Shown here one piece after another: positions 24,122 to 38,536 of a stretch of DNA of 64,000 bases; within the stretch, counting starts at the first letter, position 1, and each line of letters begins with the position of its first letter. This DNA comes from Chlorella sorokiniana (lineage: Eukaryota > Chlorophyta > Trebouxiophyceae > Chlorellales > Chlorellaceae), in NCBI GenBank assembly GCA_025917655.1, contig CP084620.1, forward strand, positions 1,488,001-1,552,000, given 5' to 3'. A model generated the notes under the pieces. It did no database searches. It saw nothing but the letters and a program-made list of their open reading frames with translations, and was not told the origin of the DNA. The translations under genes were made by a program, and so were the position numbers.

Positions 24122-24559
24122 CCATTCGGAGTAGCCCCACACTGGAAAATATGCTCATTATCAATGGCAGAGGCGTCAAAGGAACCGCCGACCAGAAGCC
24201 TTTTGAAGAGGAAGCCTGCTGGGCCTGCTATGAGACGGGCGGGAGTTCAGGTAGTGGCTCCGGCTGCCGTGCTCATTTCTTACACAGGCACTAAAAAGTT
24301 TGAGGGAGGAGTAAAAAATAGAGGGTAGGGCAAAGTGGTCATCTTGGTCTAGGGCGGATGTATGGTTTGCCCGCAAAGGTACAAGCGCGGTAATGGAGCA
24401 GAGGATACAGAGCGATGGCGAGGCCACGCAAAGAATGGTGAAGGATGATGTTCAGCAAAAAGGGTTGTTGTTCAAGCATGCAGGAAACGGCCGTCCTGCT
24501 TGTCGATGCTGGCCCCACACCCGTGCTTGCCGGGGCCTGAGAACACCGTCTGACGGGCC
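24122..24559. other. Region between the unknown gene and the PLP enzyme
   Basis: About 440 bases, lower in GC, with no gene. It holds the 3' UTR and poly(A) signal of the PLP enzyme and the promoter of the downstream gene, both on the minus strand. Confidence 0.5.
24280..24284 (-). terminator. TGTAA poly(A) signal for the PLP phospho-lyase gene
   Basis: TTACA on the plus strand, about 280 bases beyond the stop on the minus strand. Confidence 0.45.
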
Positions 24560-27227
24560 TCATGCGAGCAGTCGGTGCCGCTCAGCAATGCACGCCACCT
24601 CCTCCCTGCTGGCCTCCGCCAGCTCCGCCCGCTCGTCAGCGCTCAGCGTGCGCAGCGCGTTGCGCAGCGCCCCCACCATGCGCTCCGCCTGCTCCTCGCT
24701 GAAGCACAGCGGCGGCTTGACCTTGATGACCGAGGAGAAGGGGCCCTCGGTGCTGAGCAGCACGCGGTGCGCCTCCTTGCAGTGGCGCTTGACGCGGCGG
24801 GCCAGGGCGGGGGCGGGCGTCCTGCTGGCGGCGTCAGTCACCAGCTCCAGACCCAGCATCAGCCCCTCCCCTCGCGCATCCCCCACAATGTCCGGGTGCT
24901 CCGCCTGGCAGGGGGCAGGGGCCAGGCAGTGCCAGCGGCCGTCAATGCGCGCTTCCAGGCTTTGAGTCGCGAGCACAGGACACGGGCAGTGGCGCATGCA
25001 GCATCTCAGCCGAGCCCAGCACAGCAGTCCGTCTTGAGGGCGTCCCGGCCCAATCCCCCTTGCACCCCCCACCCCCCCCCCACCTGCAGCTCCCGCAGCA
25101 GGCGCAGGCAGTAGGCGCCGACCCGTGCCGCATTGTCCTGCAGCCCCTCCTCCCGCATCACCTCCAGCACCGCCAGGCCGCACACGGGGCCGCGGTGCAG
25201 CCGCCTGCGGGCAAGGCGGGGGGGGCAGCAGAGGGCTGGGGCCCCAGCTGCCTCCGGCCGGAGATGCATGCAGCAGCCAGCGGGCGGCGGGGGGGGCTGG
25301 GAGCATTGTTGCCGCAGGCTTGAACAATCATCAAGCCATCCCTACGCACCAAATGTGGCGAAGAACTCCATGCCGTTGTTGAATGCGTCCGCCACGCGGC
25401 GGGTGGTCATCAGGCCCGCCATCGGGAAGCCTGCAGGCGGCAGGTTGGCTCAACCGCGAGAGCAGGAAGATCGAGGCACGCAGGGAATCCCAGCACATGC
25501 CATGCTGGGACCTCCAGGCAGCAGCGTCACGGCCGCAGTGGCGGCACAGCAAGGCAGAGCGTGGGTGGGCGCCCAGCATGACGCCGAAGGGCCTGCTGGT
25601 ATGCGGGCGCTCACCATTGCCGCAGGGCTTGCCAAAGGTGACGATGTCGGGGTGACGCCTTGCAGCTGGAAGGCCCAGAAGGCGGCGCCCACCCGCCCAA
25701 ACCCGCACTGCACCTCGTCCGCCACACACACCGCGCCGTGCGCCCGCATCTCGCCGTACACGCCCGCCAGGTAGCCGGGCGGCAGCACCACCTGCCCCCC
25801 GCAGCTGACCAGCGACTCGGCGAAGAAGGCGGCGATGCGGGCGCCCGCGCGCTCGGCGGACGCGATGGCGGCGCGGGCCGCGGCGGCGCCGTCCAGGCCC
25901 GTGCCCCGGTAGGTGTCGGGGCAGGGCAGCACGTGCACGTGGGGCGGGCGCCCGCCTCCCCCAGGCCCCTTGAACTTGTAGGGCGACAGGTCGATGCAGG
26001 CGGCGGTGTGGCCGTGGTACGCGTGGTCCAGCACCGCCACGTGCAGCGCAGCGGGCGCGGCGCGCTTCCGCTCCGGGACGCCCTCGCCGCCCGCCGCCGC
26101 CGGGCGGCGTCGGGGGCGGCTGGCGGGGGCGGCAGGCGCGCGGCGGCGTGTGCGATGCGCAGGGCGAGGTCGTTGGCCTCGCTGCCGCTCACGGTGGGGT
26201 AGAGCACCTGGGAGGGCGGCAATGGAGGTTGGCAGGCAGGGGGCACGTCAGCGACTGCCGCAAGCACCTTGTTTGGGCACTCGACGCCCGGCTGACCGTG
26301 CACGCAGGAGGCACCCCGCTCCACCCTCTGCCGCTGCCCTGCCTTGCCTGCTGCCGGCCCCTGCCGGCCCCCTGCGCAACCCCGGCGGCGCACCTCCAGC
26401 GGCTGGGGCAGCGTGGCGGCCAGCGCCTCGCTGTACTGCACCAGGCCCTGGTGGAGGTAGCGGCTGTTGGTGTTGAGGGTGCCCAGCTGCTGCGCCACGG
26501 CTGCCGCAACCTTGGGGTGCGCGTGGCCTGGGGACGGTTTGGGGAGGCACACAGCCGTGCACACGAGGCGAACCTGAAGTTGACGCCGATACCGGGCAGG
26601 CTGGCGGCCCTCCCAGCATAGTGCATGCGGTCTCTGACACAGATCCAGGCAACGGCCGCCCCCCAAGCAATGCCCCGCTCACCCACGTGCGACACATTGT
26701 TGATGCAGTCCAAGTATGAGTTGCCCTGCATGAGAGAAAGGGGATCTCAGGGTTGCCGGGCGCACACGCGGGATGCAGGCCCACAGGCACTCGCACGAGG
26801 AAGTGACGCAGGGGCAGAGCGGCCCCACCTCGGCATCAAAGAGCTCGCAGCCCTGGCCCCGCACAATGTGCAGCGGGTCCTCCTGGAAGAACAGGGCCAG
26901 GTTGGGGCCCACGCGCAGCCGGCGCTTGGCCAGGATGCCCTCCTTGGCAAGCCTGGAAGGCGACGGCTGCGGCTCCTCCTCGAGCGCGGCAGCCCGCGCA
27001 GCCGGCTCGGCATGCTTGGTTCCCCGCTTGTCAGCCGGGCAGCATGGGTCGCTTGAGGCCGGGAACTCCATAGCAGACTCGGGGGCCCACTCGATGCCCC
27101 GGACGGGGTCACAGACTGCGCAGTTTCGCAGCGACGGACAGGGTTGGTGCGGGCTGGCGGTGGCGGTGGGGCGCCGCTGCCCACCGCCCGGCAAGCTCTC
27201 ACAGGTGGCCCATTGCAAAGTAGCCAT
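24560..27227 (-). CDS. Class-III aminotransferase-fold PLP enzyme, ethanolamine-phosphate/phosphohydroxylysine phospho-lyase type
   Basis: The sequence follows human ETNPPL and PHYKPL closely. It has VGPNLALFFQEDPLHIVRG, YLDCINNVSHVGHAHPKV, LNTNSRYLHQGLVQYSEAL, VSGSEANDLALRIA and VAVLDHAYHGHTAACIDLSP. Next come AAFFAESLVSCGGQVVLPPG, VCVADEVQCGFGRVGAAFWA and PDIVTFGKPCGNG, whose Lys (codon 25628-25630) should bind PLP. The C-terminal part has VMREEGLQDNAARVGAY and KVKPPLCFSEEQAERMV. Animal relatives cleave phosphoethanolamine or phosphohydroxylysine to an aldehyde, ammonia and phosphate. Which substrate applies here is not visible, and an alanine-glyoxylate aminotransferase role is the alternative. 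The start is either Met 27227, which leaves a roughly 50-residue leader, or Met 27071, closer to the conserved core. Confidence 0.85.
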
Positions 27228-28076
27228 TGCATTCGCGCTGCTCACCCCGCGTGATCCGCATTGGTGCCAGTTTTGCCTTACAACGACTGCGGGCGCGAGC
27301 GCACGGTCCACTTGGTCACAACAGGGAGTCGCTGCTGTCTTCAAAGAGGTTTTCAGGCGTACCAGAGAGCTGAATGCGCTTTGAACTGGACTGCAGAAAG
27401 GTGCTCTGCACAAAGGGGTTTATTCGCCAGGTGCGACCCCCGTGCTTGGCTGCAAACGGACGAGCAGTGAGGCGAATTAAGACGTTTCGAACGAACAGGA
27501 TCCATCATCCAGCGCTCAGCTGCATCAATGTCGGCCTGGCAGGAGCTGGCGCCGCCCGCCATGGCGCGCCACGAGGCCATCAGGGCGATGGCTGTCCACC
27601 GCCTTGTGAGCCTTTACCTAATCAGTAAGGGCTCACTTTCTGTGATGATTGCAGGCAAAGGTAGAAGGAGTATGTCAGGCAGGGCAGTTGCAAAACCACA
27701 ACCCCAGTTCACCAGCTGAATCAGCCGATGCGTACAGAGGTCTGGGGGCAAAAGAGCTGGTCGAACGAGAAATGAAGACGAAAGTAGGGGGAAGAAGCAA
27801 GGAACCAACGGAGGGTTGGCCAGCCAAGGCAACACAAGGCTGGGCATGGCCAGCGGCAGGGCAAATGATGTACGCAAGCAGTTTGGTCCGTCGAAGCAAC
27901 GTGCGGCGAGGAATACAAAAGCACGGAGAACACCAGCAAAAGGAAAAGCTGCCAGGATATGTAAGACAAGCAGCCAGGGCACGAGGCACACGCGGCCAGC
28001 AAAGTTGGTCATGCGGGTGAAGGCCGCCGGAAGGGTGGCACACGCGTGGCGGCAGTCAGGGCTGCTGTGGTCTGCA
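27228..28076. other. 3' UTR of the demethylase gene and promoter of the PLP enzyme
   Basis: About 850 bases without a convincing gene. A TGTAA on the minus strand at 27278-27282 could end the demethylase transcript only about 50 bases before the next start codon. A hydrophobic open frame on the minus strand (27614-28012) is judged chance. Confidence 0.5.
27278..27282 (-). terminator. Possible TGTAA poly(A) signal for the JmjC demethylase gene
   Basis: TTACA on the plus strand and the first clear signal found after the stop at 28077. It implies a 3' UTR of about 800 bases, which is long but not unusual for green algae. Confidence 0.35.
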
Positions 28077-31263
<3,187 letters not shown>

Positions 31264-32771
31264 GGTGGCCGCCCAACCGACGCTGTGCTGCCGGCTTGCG
31301 CTGCGCTTATAAACCGCTCCTGGCCTTCACGCCACCATTCACAAGGTGCAGCTGCGATCAGTGTAAGTTATGCAGTGTGCTGAGGGAAGGCAGGGATCGC
31401 GTGTCAGCCTCGACCACCCGTGGGGCACCGCCTGCTGATGCCGCTGCACAGCCACCGACATGCCAATCGCTTCACCCAGCCTTGCAAGGCCGCCTTCAGA
31501 CGTGCAGCGAGCATTTTGGCCGTCTTCGGAGATGCAAAGCGGCGCAAGGTCACCCTGGACCAGGCCTCAAAGGGGCGCTGACGGCATCACCTGCAAGTCA
31601 GCGCGTGGGGGCCGTGCCGGCCCTGGGTTCGCTCCAATAGGTTGTGATCCACGTAACCGTTGCGAGAAGCTCGAAAGTTTTGGTACAACGGAGAGCAACA
31701 GAGAGGCTGCGTGGCCGTGTACCGTGGCATGCGTCGGGCTCATTAAACTGGACCACAGGCTGTTGCACTCTGACCCAGATCACTGAAACCTGTACACGCT
31801 CGTCTCGAGCTGCCCTTGGTGCCCACAAGTTCAGAAGGGGGAAGGGCATCTTCCCGGCAGTAGCTGCGGCAGTAGGCTTCCCTTCAATTCGCCCTCGAAC
31901 ATTCTTGATCGAAAACCTTAGAAACCAGGCCATTACTGCAGAAGGGGGCAGGACATTGCGACGGCAACGGTCCCTTCAAACTGCGCACTGCGGGGTTTTG
32001 CCAATGGCGGTCATTGCTTATCAACTAGCAATACAGGGAGGTTTCAGTTGACGCAGTGAGGAGTCGATTTCCATCTCGTTGGCACCCTCCAAATCCTTGA
32101 TGCTGCCACATGCATACAAATGGGCCGCAACGCAGAAGGCGTCCCTCCCAAAGTCGCGGAAGCGCCGCTGCATTGTGGCGCATGTTCGCGGGAGGTTTTC
32201 CGCAGGGTAGAAGGGAGTGTGGCGGGCCAGATAGCACATTCTCTTGATCATTATGCGCGGGATCAGCGGAGTGGACAATGCATGAATCCTGAGTTAACAG
32301 GGAACCATTGCAGACGCTTCCTGCGTGCAATCAGGATGAGATGGGGCTACTTGGGCAATCACCTTACATGAAAAGGATGCTAAAACGCTCTATTACTGCC
32401 TCATGCAAGGAAACAAGGGTGCACTGGCCGTGAAGGGCCATCAAAAGTGCGCACCAAACTCGGCAGGCCGGTTCGATATTCGGCGCAACAGTGGAGTGCG
32501 TACAATCAGTAGATTTGATGGCACGTAGAATCCGGGGCATTGGGGCATGACCGCCAGCTCACCACATGTTGCATGCCCATGGCGCAGCACGGCTGCACAC
32601 TGTGTGCGGCACCGAGGATTGCATAGCAAATGCACTTGCTCTGCTAGTCTCCTGCCCCGGTGTGGTATTGACAGCATAGCAAGGGAGGGAGGGCCTGCCC
32701 CACGTTCAGGAACTCTGCAAACAAGCCTTGTTTCTCGCTGCTTGCAAGCCCCACGGGTGCAGAAAATCACG
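31264..32771. other. Gene-poor stretch of lower GC between demethylase and PHR2
   Basis: About 1.5 kb with no recognised gene. It should hold two divergent promoters and 5' UTRs. Composition is visibly closer to even than in the flanking genes. A minus-strand open frame at 32021-32278 has protein-like composition (IMIKRMCYLARHTPFYPAEN) but matches nothing I know. Confidence 0.5.
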
Positions 32772-34688
32772 ATGGCCAGCGCAGTCAGGCGGGTAGGGCT
32801 CCCCCTGGCCCCTGGCGCCCGCCCGCGGCCGCTGCGCCTGTTTGCCACGCACGCCAGCCGGCAGCCAGCCCTGGTTGGACGCGTGACGCAGCAGCTGCGC
32901 GGCTTGAAGGAATTAAAGGTGTGGAAGCGAGGCTGCATAGCAAACTTCCCGGTGCTTGGTCCAGGATGTCGTGGGCAGGCGGCGACACATGCCCAACTGA
33001 GCTTTGGGCCTGGCGCCGACTGCAGATCTGGAGCACCGCTGCCGCCAGCAGGGACCGAGCGGAGCGGTGGGCAGCTCGCGATGCGCGCCACACCGCGCGT
33101 TCCCGCCAGCCAGCGGGCACTGACAGCGGCGACCGGCCCGGCGCGGCGGGGGAGGCGCCCGGGCGTTGTTTGGTTCCGCGGCGACCTGCGCCTGCACGAC
33201 AACGGCGCGCTGGCGGCGGCGCAGGCAGAGTGCAGCAGCCTGCTCCCCGTGTACTGCTTCGACCCCCGGGACTACGGCAAGAGCCATCAGGGCTACAACA
33301 AGACGGGTGGGCGGCGGCGCTCTGCGCTGTTCACGCCACCGGCTCGGCAGCAGTGTCTGCCAGCCAGCCTCGCTTCCCTTTGCGGCAGGCCGCGTGTGCT
33401 GCCAGGCACGCCTGGCACAGCCATCCATCGCGCCATGCGCGCCCCCCCCCCTTTCCACCCCTTCCCCCTTCCTTGCCGACCCGCCCTGGCGCAGGCCCCT
33501 GCCGGGCTGCCTTCCTCACTGAGGCTGTGGCCGACCTGCGGGCCTCGCTGCGCGCGGCTGGCAGCGAGCTGGTGGTGAGGGTGGGGCGGCCCGAGGAGGT
33601 GGTGGCGGAGCTGGTGCGCCGCACGGGGCCGCCACGGTCTACTGCCACACAGAGGTGGGCGGGGCGAGGGCGGCCAGGGGGGCTGGACTGGAGAGCCTGG
33701 GCGGGCGGCTCCCCCTGCTGCCTCAGCCGCGTGTGGCGAGTGGGCTGGCCGCCTTGCTGGCGGTGCAAGGTCCAGGCTGTTTGGGGGCCCTTCCGCCAGG
33801 TGCCCACGCTGCCGGGCAGGCTGCCTCAATGCCCGGCGACCGGCTGGTTGACTCGGCTCCCCAACGCCGCCGCCCCCTGGCGCAGGTGACGTACGAGGAG
33901 CTGCGGGTGGAGGCGGCGGTCAAGGCGGCTGCGGGGGGGCGGGGGCCCAGCTGCGCGCCTTCTGGGCCAACACGCTGAGCCACCTGGAGGACCTGCCCTT
34001 CCGCCTCACACAGCTGCCGCAGAACTTTGGTGTGTGCGTGGAGGGGGGTCGAGCTGCCCTCGCTCGCCTGCCTCAGCTGGCGTCGTGCCCCTGATCATGT
34101 GCCCATCATGCGGTCTGCATACCTGCCTGCCCCCTTGCCCTCCTGCCCCCCTGCAGACAAGTTCCGGGAGCGTGTGGAGGGGGTTGCGGTGCGGGCTGCG
34201 TTGGCTGCGCCGCGGGAGCTCAGGGGCTGCCTCTTGGGGGCGGGTGGACCCGGGAGACATCCCCACCCTGCAGCAGCTGGGCCTGCAGCCCCTGCCCCCG
34301 CCTGCGCCCGCTACCAAGGCCAAGCAGGGCGGCGCGGACGACAGCGGCAGCCCGCGCGGCGGCGAGGGCGAGGCGCTGCGCCAGCTGGAGCGCTTCCTGG
34401 CGGGGGCGGCGGCGCGGGCGGCGGCGCCGCCGGCTCAGCCTGCACCGCCAACTTCTCCTCCGCCGTCGCCCCCTGGCTGGCCACCGGCTGCCTGTCGCCC
34501 GGCGCATGCTGGAGGATGCGCAGCGCGCGCTGGCGGGTGCCGCCGCCTCGGCCGGCCAGCGCGGGACCGAGCCGCTGACCTGGGTGCGCTTTGAGCTGCT
34601 GTGGCGCGACTTCTTCCGATTCCTCACCATGCGCTACAGCCAGGCCAGCCTGCCGGCCGCCGCCAGCCCCGCCGCGGTGCCGGCATGA
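32772..34688 (+). CDS. PHR2: PHR2-type photolyase/cryptochrome-family protein (short form)
   Basis: The Met at 32772 opens a transit-like leader of about 130 residues. The photolyase alpha/beta domain follows (GVVWFRGDLRLHDNGALAAA, LLPVYCFDPRDYGKSHQGYN, AAFLTEAVADLRASLRAAG). Then come YEELRVEAAVKAA, SHLEDLPFRLTQLPQNF, and the start of the helical domain: ANFSSAVAPWLATGCLSP and RFELLWRDFFRFLTMRYS. The protein stops about 15 residues later. Full cryptochrome-DASH proteins continue for some 200 residues of FAD pocket, but Arabidopsis PHR2 ends at this same point, so the short form is the family state and not a truncation. The intron after KT (33305 on) has an in-phase acceptor giving GPCRAAFL. 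One-base losses in G runs near 33628 and 33936 break the frame. Confidence 0.9.
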
Positions 34689-34759
34689 GCCTGGCAGTGG
34701 CCATCAAGCCCTGTACTCTACCCTCCTGGAAACCATGGTTGTTGTTGTTGACCTAAGTT

Positions 34760-34764
34760 ATGTA
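34760..34764 (+). terminator. TGTAA poly(A) signal for PHR2
   Basis: 72 bases past the PHR2 stop, and only about 40 bases from the stop of the convergent minus-strand gene. Confidence 0.65.
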
Positions 34765-34801
34765 ACACACGTGTACGCACGGAGGCAGACAGCAGCATGC
34801 A

Positions 34802-37800
34802 TCAGCCCTCGTCCTCCTCCGCGGCCCCCGCCCGCTCGATGGCCGCAAGCACCACGCTGCGCAGCTGCCCTGGGGGAGGCCCGCTGCCGCCGCTGCCAGC
34901 TTCTCCCGCACCTCCTGCGCTGTGCAGGGGGCGCCGTGGGCCCCTGCCTCCCGCAGCAGCTGCTGGCCCAGCTGCAGCAGGCCCGCCTGCAGCGTGGCGC
35001 AGCTGTAGCCCGCAGGCTGCAGCGCCGCTGCCAACTGGCTGAGCTCGCTGAAGCAGCGCAGGCCCAGGGCCAGCCGCTCCGCAGGCGTCAGCTGCAGGGA
35101 GGCAGGCCGCCGCTGCGCAGCATTTCCTTCATCCGGCTGTGCCGCCGCCACGAGGAGCATGCTGTGCTGCGTCAGGTGCTGCACGGCGCGCTCCACCGCC
35201 ACCTGGCGCAGCGCAGAGGGAGGGCCAGCGGCCGCCGCCGCCCCTGCTGACAAGGCCGCCTCGCCGGCGATGGGGGCCAGGCCGGGCTGCAGGCCCAGAG
35301 CACGCGCCGCCCGGCAAGCAGCCTCCATCGCAGCGGCATGGGCGCCCGGCAAGACCGCGCTTGGCGGCGGCGATGCCCGCCCCACAGGCGGTCGCAGTGC
35401 TGCTTGCACCGCGGCGGGCAGCGCCTGCAGCAGCAGCTGCCGCGCCCGCCGGCGGTGCAGCACGGAAGCAGCGCTGCCAGCAGCCGCAGCATGCCCTTGC
35501 GCAGCGCCAACAGCTGCTGCTGCAGCGGCTGGGCATGCAGGGCCGGCTCCAGCTGGCGGCGGAAGTAGGCGGCCACGCCATTCCAGCTGGCGCCGCCGTC
35601 GACGCGCTGAGCGATGCCCGCCGCGAGCTCCGCTGCCTCAAGGGCGCCGGGCTGCAGGGCAGCGGGCGAGGCGTCCACGCGACGGGCCGCAGGGTTAAGC
35701 AGCCTGCCCAGCATGGGGCGCAGCTGGGTGAGCAGCTGCCCCCCTCATCCCCTCCCAGCAGCAGGTCTGCCAGCTGCAGCGGCAGCAGCAGGCGCGAAGC
35801 CTCCTCCTCCTCCCCCTGCTGCGAGCTGTGCTGCTGCAGCTGGGGAAACCACGCGCTGCACGACTGCCGCGGGGCTCAACAGGGCATCCACGGCGGCGGC
35901 CACAGGCGGCGCCGCCGCAGACGCCGCGCTGCCCCCTTGCCCGCCGGCACCCCGCACAGGCCCGCCGTCAGCTGCAGGAAAGCGTCCTGGCTGGCGGGGG
36001 TGTCCAGTGCGGGCGCTTGCGGGGCGGCACCACGTGGCGCCAGCAGGTCGGCCAGCATGCCCAGCAGGAGCGGGTCGCTGTCGTTGCTGGCGCCCGGCTG
36101 GCGCGGGTCGCGCAGCGCGGCCAGGGGCCACATCTCCCGCAGCACCTCCAGCAGCAGCTGGACCTGATTGGGGAGAAAGAGAGGGGGAGGGTCAGGTGTG
36201 CGTGTTCGTTGAAAGAAAGAGCCGAGCTTGCGGAGAGTGCTCCAGCGCTGTAGGCAAGCAGCGGGCCGGAGGCTGTGCTGCTTCAAATATGCGGCCCCAA
36301 ACAGCCGAGCTGCGTAGGGAGCACATTTCGCTCGCCTGCGGCCAGCCCCCCACCTGCTCCCCCGCCTGCACCACCGCCTCCCGCACCGCACGCTCCAGCA
36401 CCGCTGCCGGGCACAGCAGAGCGTGCGGCAGCAACGCCAGCACTGCGGCTGCAGTGCGCTGCCGCCGCTCCTCGCCGTGCACCACCACGCTGCCGCCCTG
36501 GCTGGCATCTGTGAGGAGGGGGGCAGATCATGGTTGGGTGGCCGACCAGTTGAGGGAGCGGAGCTGGACGCATCGTGTGCCGGCTCACCAGCCTGCAAAC
36601 AGACCTGCTTCCCACCCACCCACCTGAGGCCAGCCGGTTGAAGACACCCACCAGCTCCCGCCGGCAGCGCTGCTGCAGGCCCTCGTCCGTCGCCAATGCT
36701 TGCCGCAAGCGAGCCTGCCAGGGGCGGCAGCCGTGCAGCAGCGCCAACAGCAGGTGGCGCTGCTGGGAGGGGTCAGCCGCGTCTGCTGCCGCCGCAGCCG
36801 CCAGCTCCAGCAGCCGCTCCCACGCCGCACCCTGTGCAGCAGCTTGCAGCGGGCGCGGCGTGCCTGCTGGGGCGCCCTGGCGTGCGGCCAGCCTCAGGCT
36901 GGCAAGCACCAGCTGAGCTGGCGCCAGGCAGTCGGCATCCCGCTCCAGCGCGACGCCCGCCCGCTCGGCAGCAGTCGCCAGAGAGGGCGGGTCGGCCAGG
37001 GCTCCAGGCTGAGGACTGCCGCCAAGAGTGCTGATGCCACCCGGTGGGTGCCCGCAGGAAAGTGCTGGGCCCTCTGGCAGGGGAGGCAGCTCAAACAGCA
37101 CCCCGGCAGCGCTGCACACGTGGTGCTGCGGCCAGACGCATCACCGGTCTTCCCAGCGGCGTGAGCGACGCACGTCGGCATGGACTGCACAACGCAGGTG
37201 GCTGCCACACAGGCTGCCAGCAGCTGCTGCTGCGTGGGGCAGCTGGGCTTGCAGCCTGCCATGGCACGCCTGGCCTTGGCTGCCGCCGCTGCAACATTCG
37301 CAGGCATCTGCAGCACCTGGCGCCACACGTGCGCTGCTGGGACAGCAGCAGCGTCAGCCGGAAGAACCCCTGCCTCGTCCTCGCTGCCACTGGTGCTACT
37401 GCTGAGGGCCAGAGAGAGCATGAGGCGACCCCTCAGCTGGCACAGCTGCTGGAACAGGGGCTGCAGCTGCTGCCGCCCCTCAGGCCCCTTCTGCTGCAGG
37501 CTTCCCATCACGCCAGCCATGCATGCCTCTGCAGAGGCCTGCAGGCGCTGCAGGGCTGCGGCAGCGGTGGGTTGCGCAGCTGCTGCGGGGCAAAGCAGCA
37601 ATAGCTGCTGCAGGAGCTCCAGGTGTTCCAGCTGGCCCCGCGCGTGCAGGAGGCTTTCTGGGCTGTTGCTGCTGCCATGACGCAACTCTTCCACCAGCTG
37701 CTGCGCATGTTCTGTCAAGTCCAGCACCAAAAGAGGAAGAACAGTCTGGTCAAAGGAACTGCTGCTGGCATCCCTGGATGCCACGCCAACCAGGCAACGC

Positions 37801-38466
37801 TGCAGCTGGCGCCGTGGCTGGGCCGGGAGCAGGGGCAGCGCCTGGATGAGAGCGCGCTCCCAGCCCACACTTGCCAGCAGCTCCACCAGCAAGCAGCCTG
37901 CACTTTACGCAAAGGCGCGCCTCCATGAGCAGAGGGATGCAGGCAATGCGGGCATCCGAACCATGGGATAGCCAGCCCGGGATTCAGGAGGGCCCCGCTC
38001 GAGGCGCACCTGCGGGGCTGCAGCCCTCGTCTGCTTCGTGACGCGCCAGCAGGCCGCGCTGCGCCAGGCCCATCAGCAGCATCAGCAGCAGGCCCGTGTT
38101 GGGCCCCGTGTGCTTGTCGACAGCCTGCAAGCGCCGCAAGTGCTGCGCCGCCTCTGCCAGCGCCTGTGGCAGCCACTCCGCCGCTGCTTGCTTGCTGCCT
38201 GCTGCTTCTTTGAGCGGTGAACCGCTGTCATCATCTCCGCCACTGCTGCTGCTGCTGCTGCTGCTGCTGCAGCCAGAATCCTGGGCGGCAGCATGTTGAA
38301 CCAGCGCGGCCAAGACAGGCTGTAGTTGTGCAGCAAGCAATGCAGGCTTGCTGCGTGTGAGGCCTGGCAGCCGCACTGCTGCCGCAGCCAGCTCCGCTGC
38401 TTGCTGGCGATGCTCCCAGGCGGCACGCAGGCCGCCTTTGCTAGCGCCACTGCGAAGCGTTACCAT
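34802..38466 (-). CDS. Unrecognised all-helical (solenoid-like) protein
   Basis: Not recognised. The Met at 38466 reads VTLRSGASKGGLRAAWEHRQ and leads into a Leu/Ala-rich helical protein. Pieces include LLAAQLQPVLAALVQHAA, LLVELLASVGWERALIQALP, VLPLLVLDLTEHAQQLVEEL, PLFQQLCQLRGRLMLSLALS, VQLLLEVLREMWPLAALRDP, LPAAVQAALRPPVGR and LALGLRCFSELSQLAAALQP. It closes QLRSVVLAAIERAGAAEEDE with the stop at 34802-34804. The repeated helix pairs suggest a HEAT/ARM-like scaffold. A serine run (CTG repeat at 38243-38271) precedes an acidic patch. No membrane segment or catalytic motif is seen. Exon borders are uncertain because Gln/Leu-rich codons keep several frames open. It starts 70 bases after the stop of a small membrane-protein frame on the same strand. 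Confidence 0.6.
38243..38271. repeat. CTG trinucleotide repeat (poly-Ser on the minus strand)
   Basis: About nine CTG units. They are read as AGC serine codons in the helical-protein gene. Confidence 0.85.
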
Positions 38467-38536
38467 TTGCTACCGCGTGGAGCTAGGTGCTGTGCTGTCT
38501 GCCCAGAAGGGGACGGGTATGCTGCTGTGAGCCGCC

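Noticed and set aside
27614-28012. 132-codon hydrophobic minus-strand frame
   Set aside because: It lies in the presumed 3' UTR of the demethylase gene. Hydrophobicity follows from T/C-rich composition, and an opposite-strand frame is open over the same bases.
32772-34688. Reading the short photolyase as a pseudogene
   Set aside because: It ends exactly where Arabidopsis PHR2 ends and is followed at once by a TGTAA signal.
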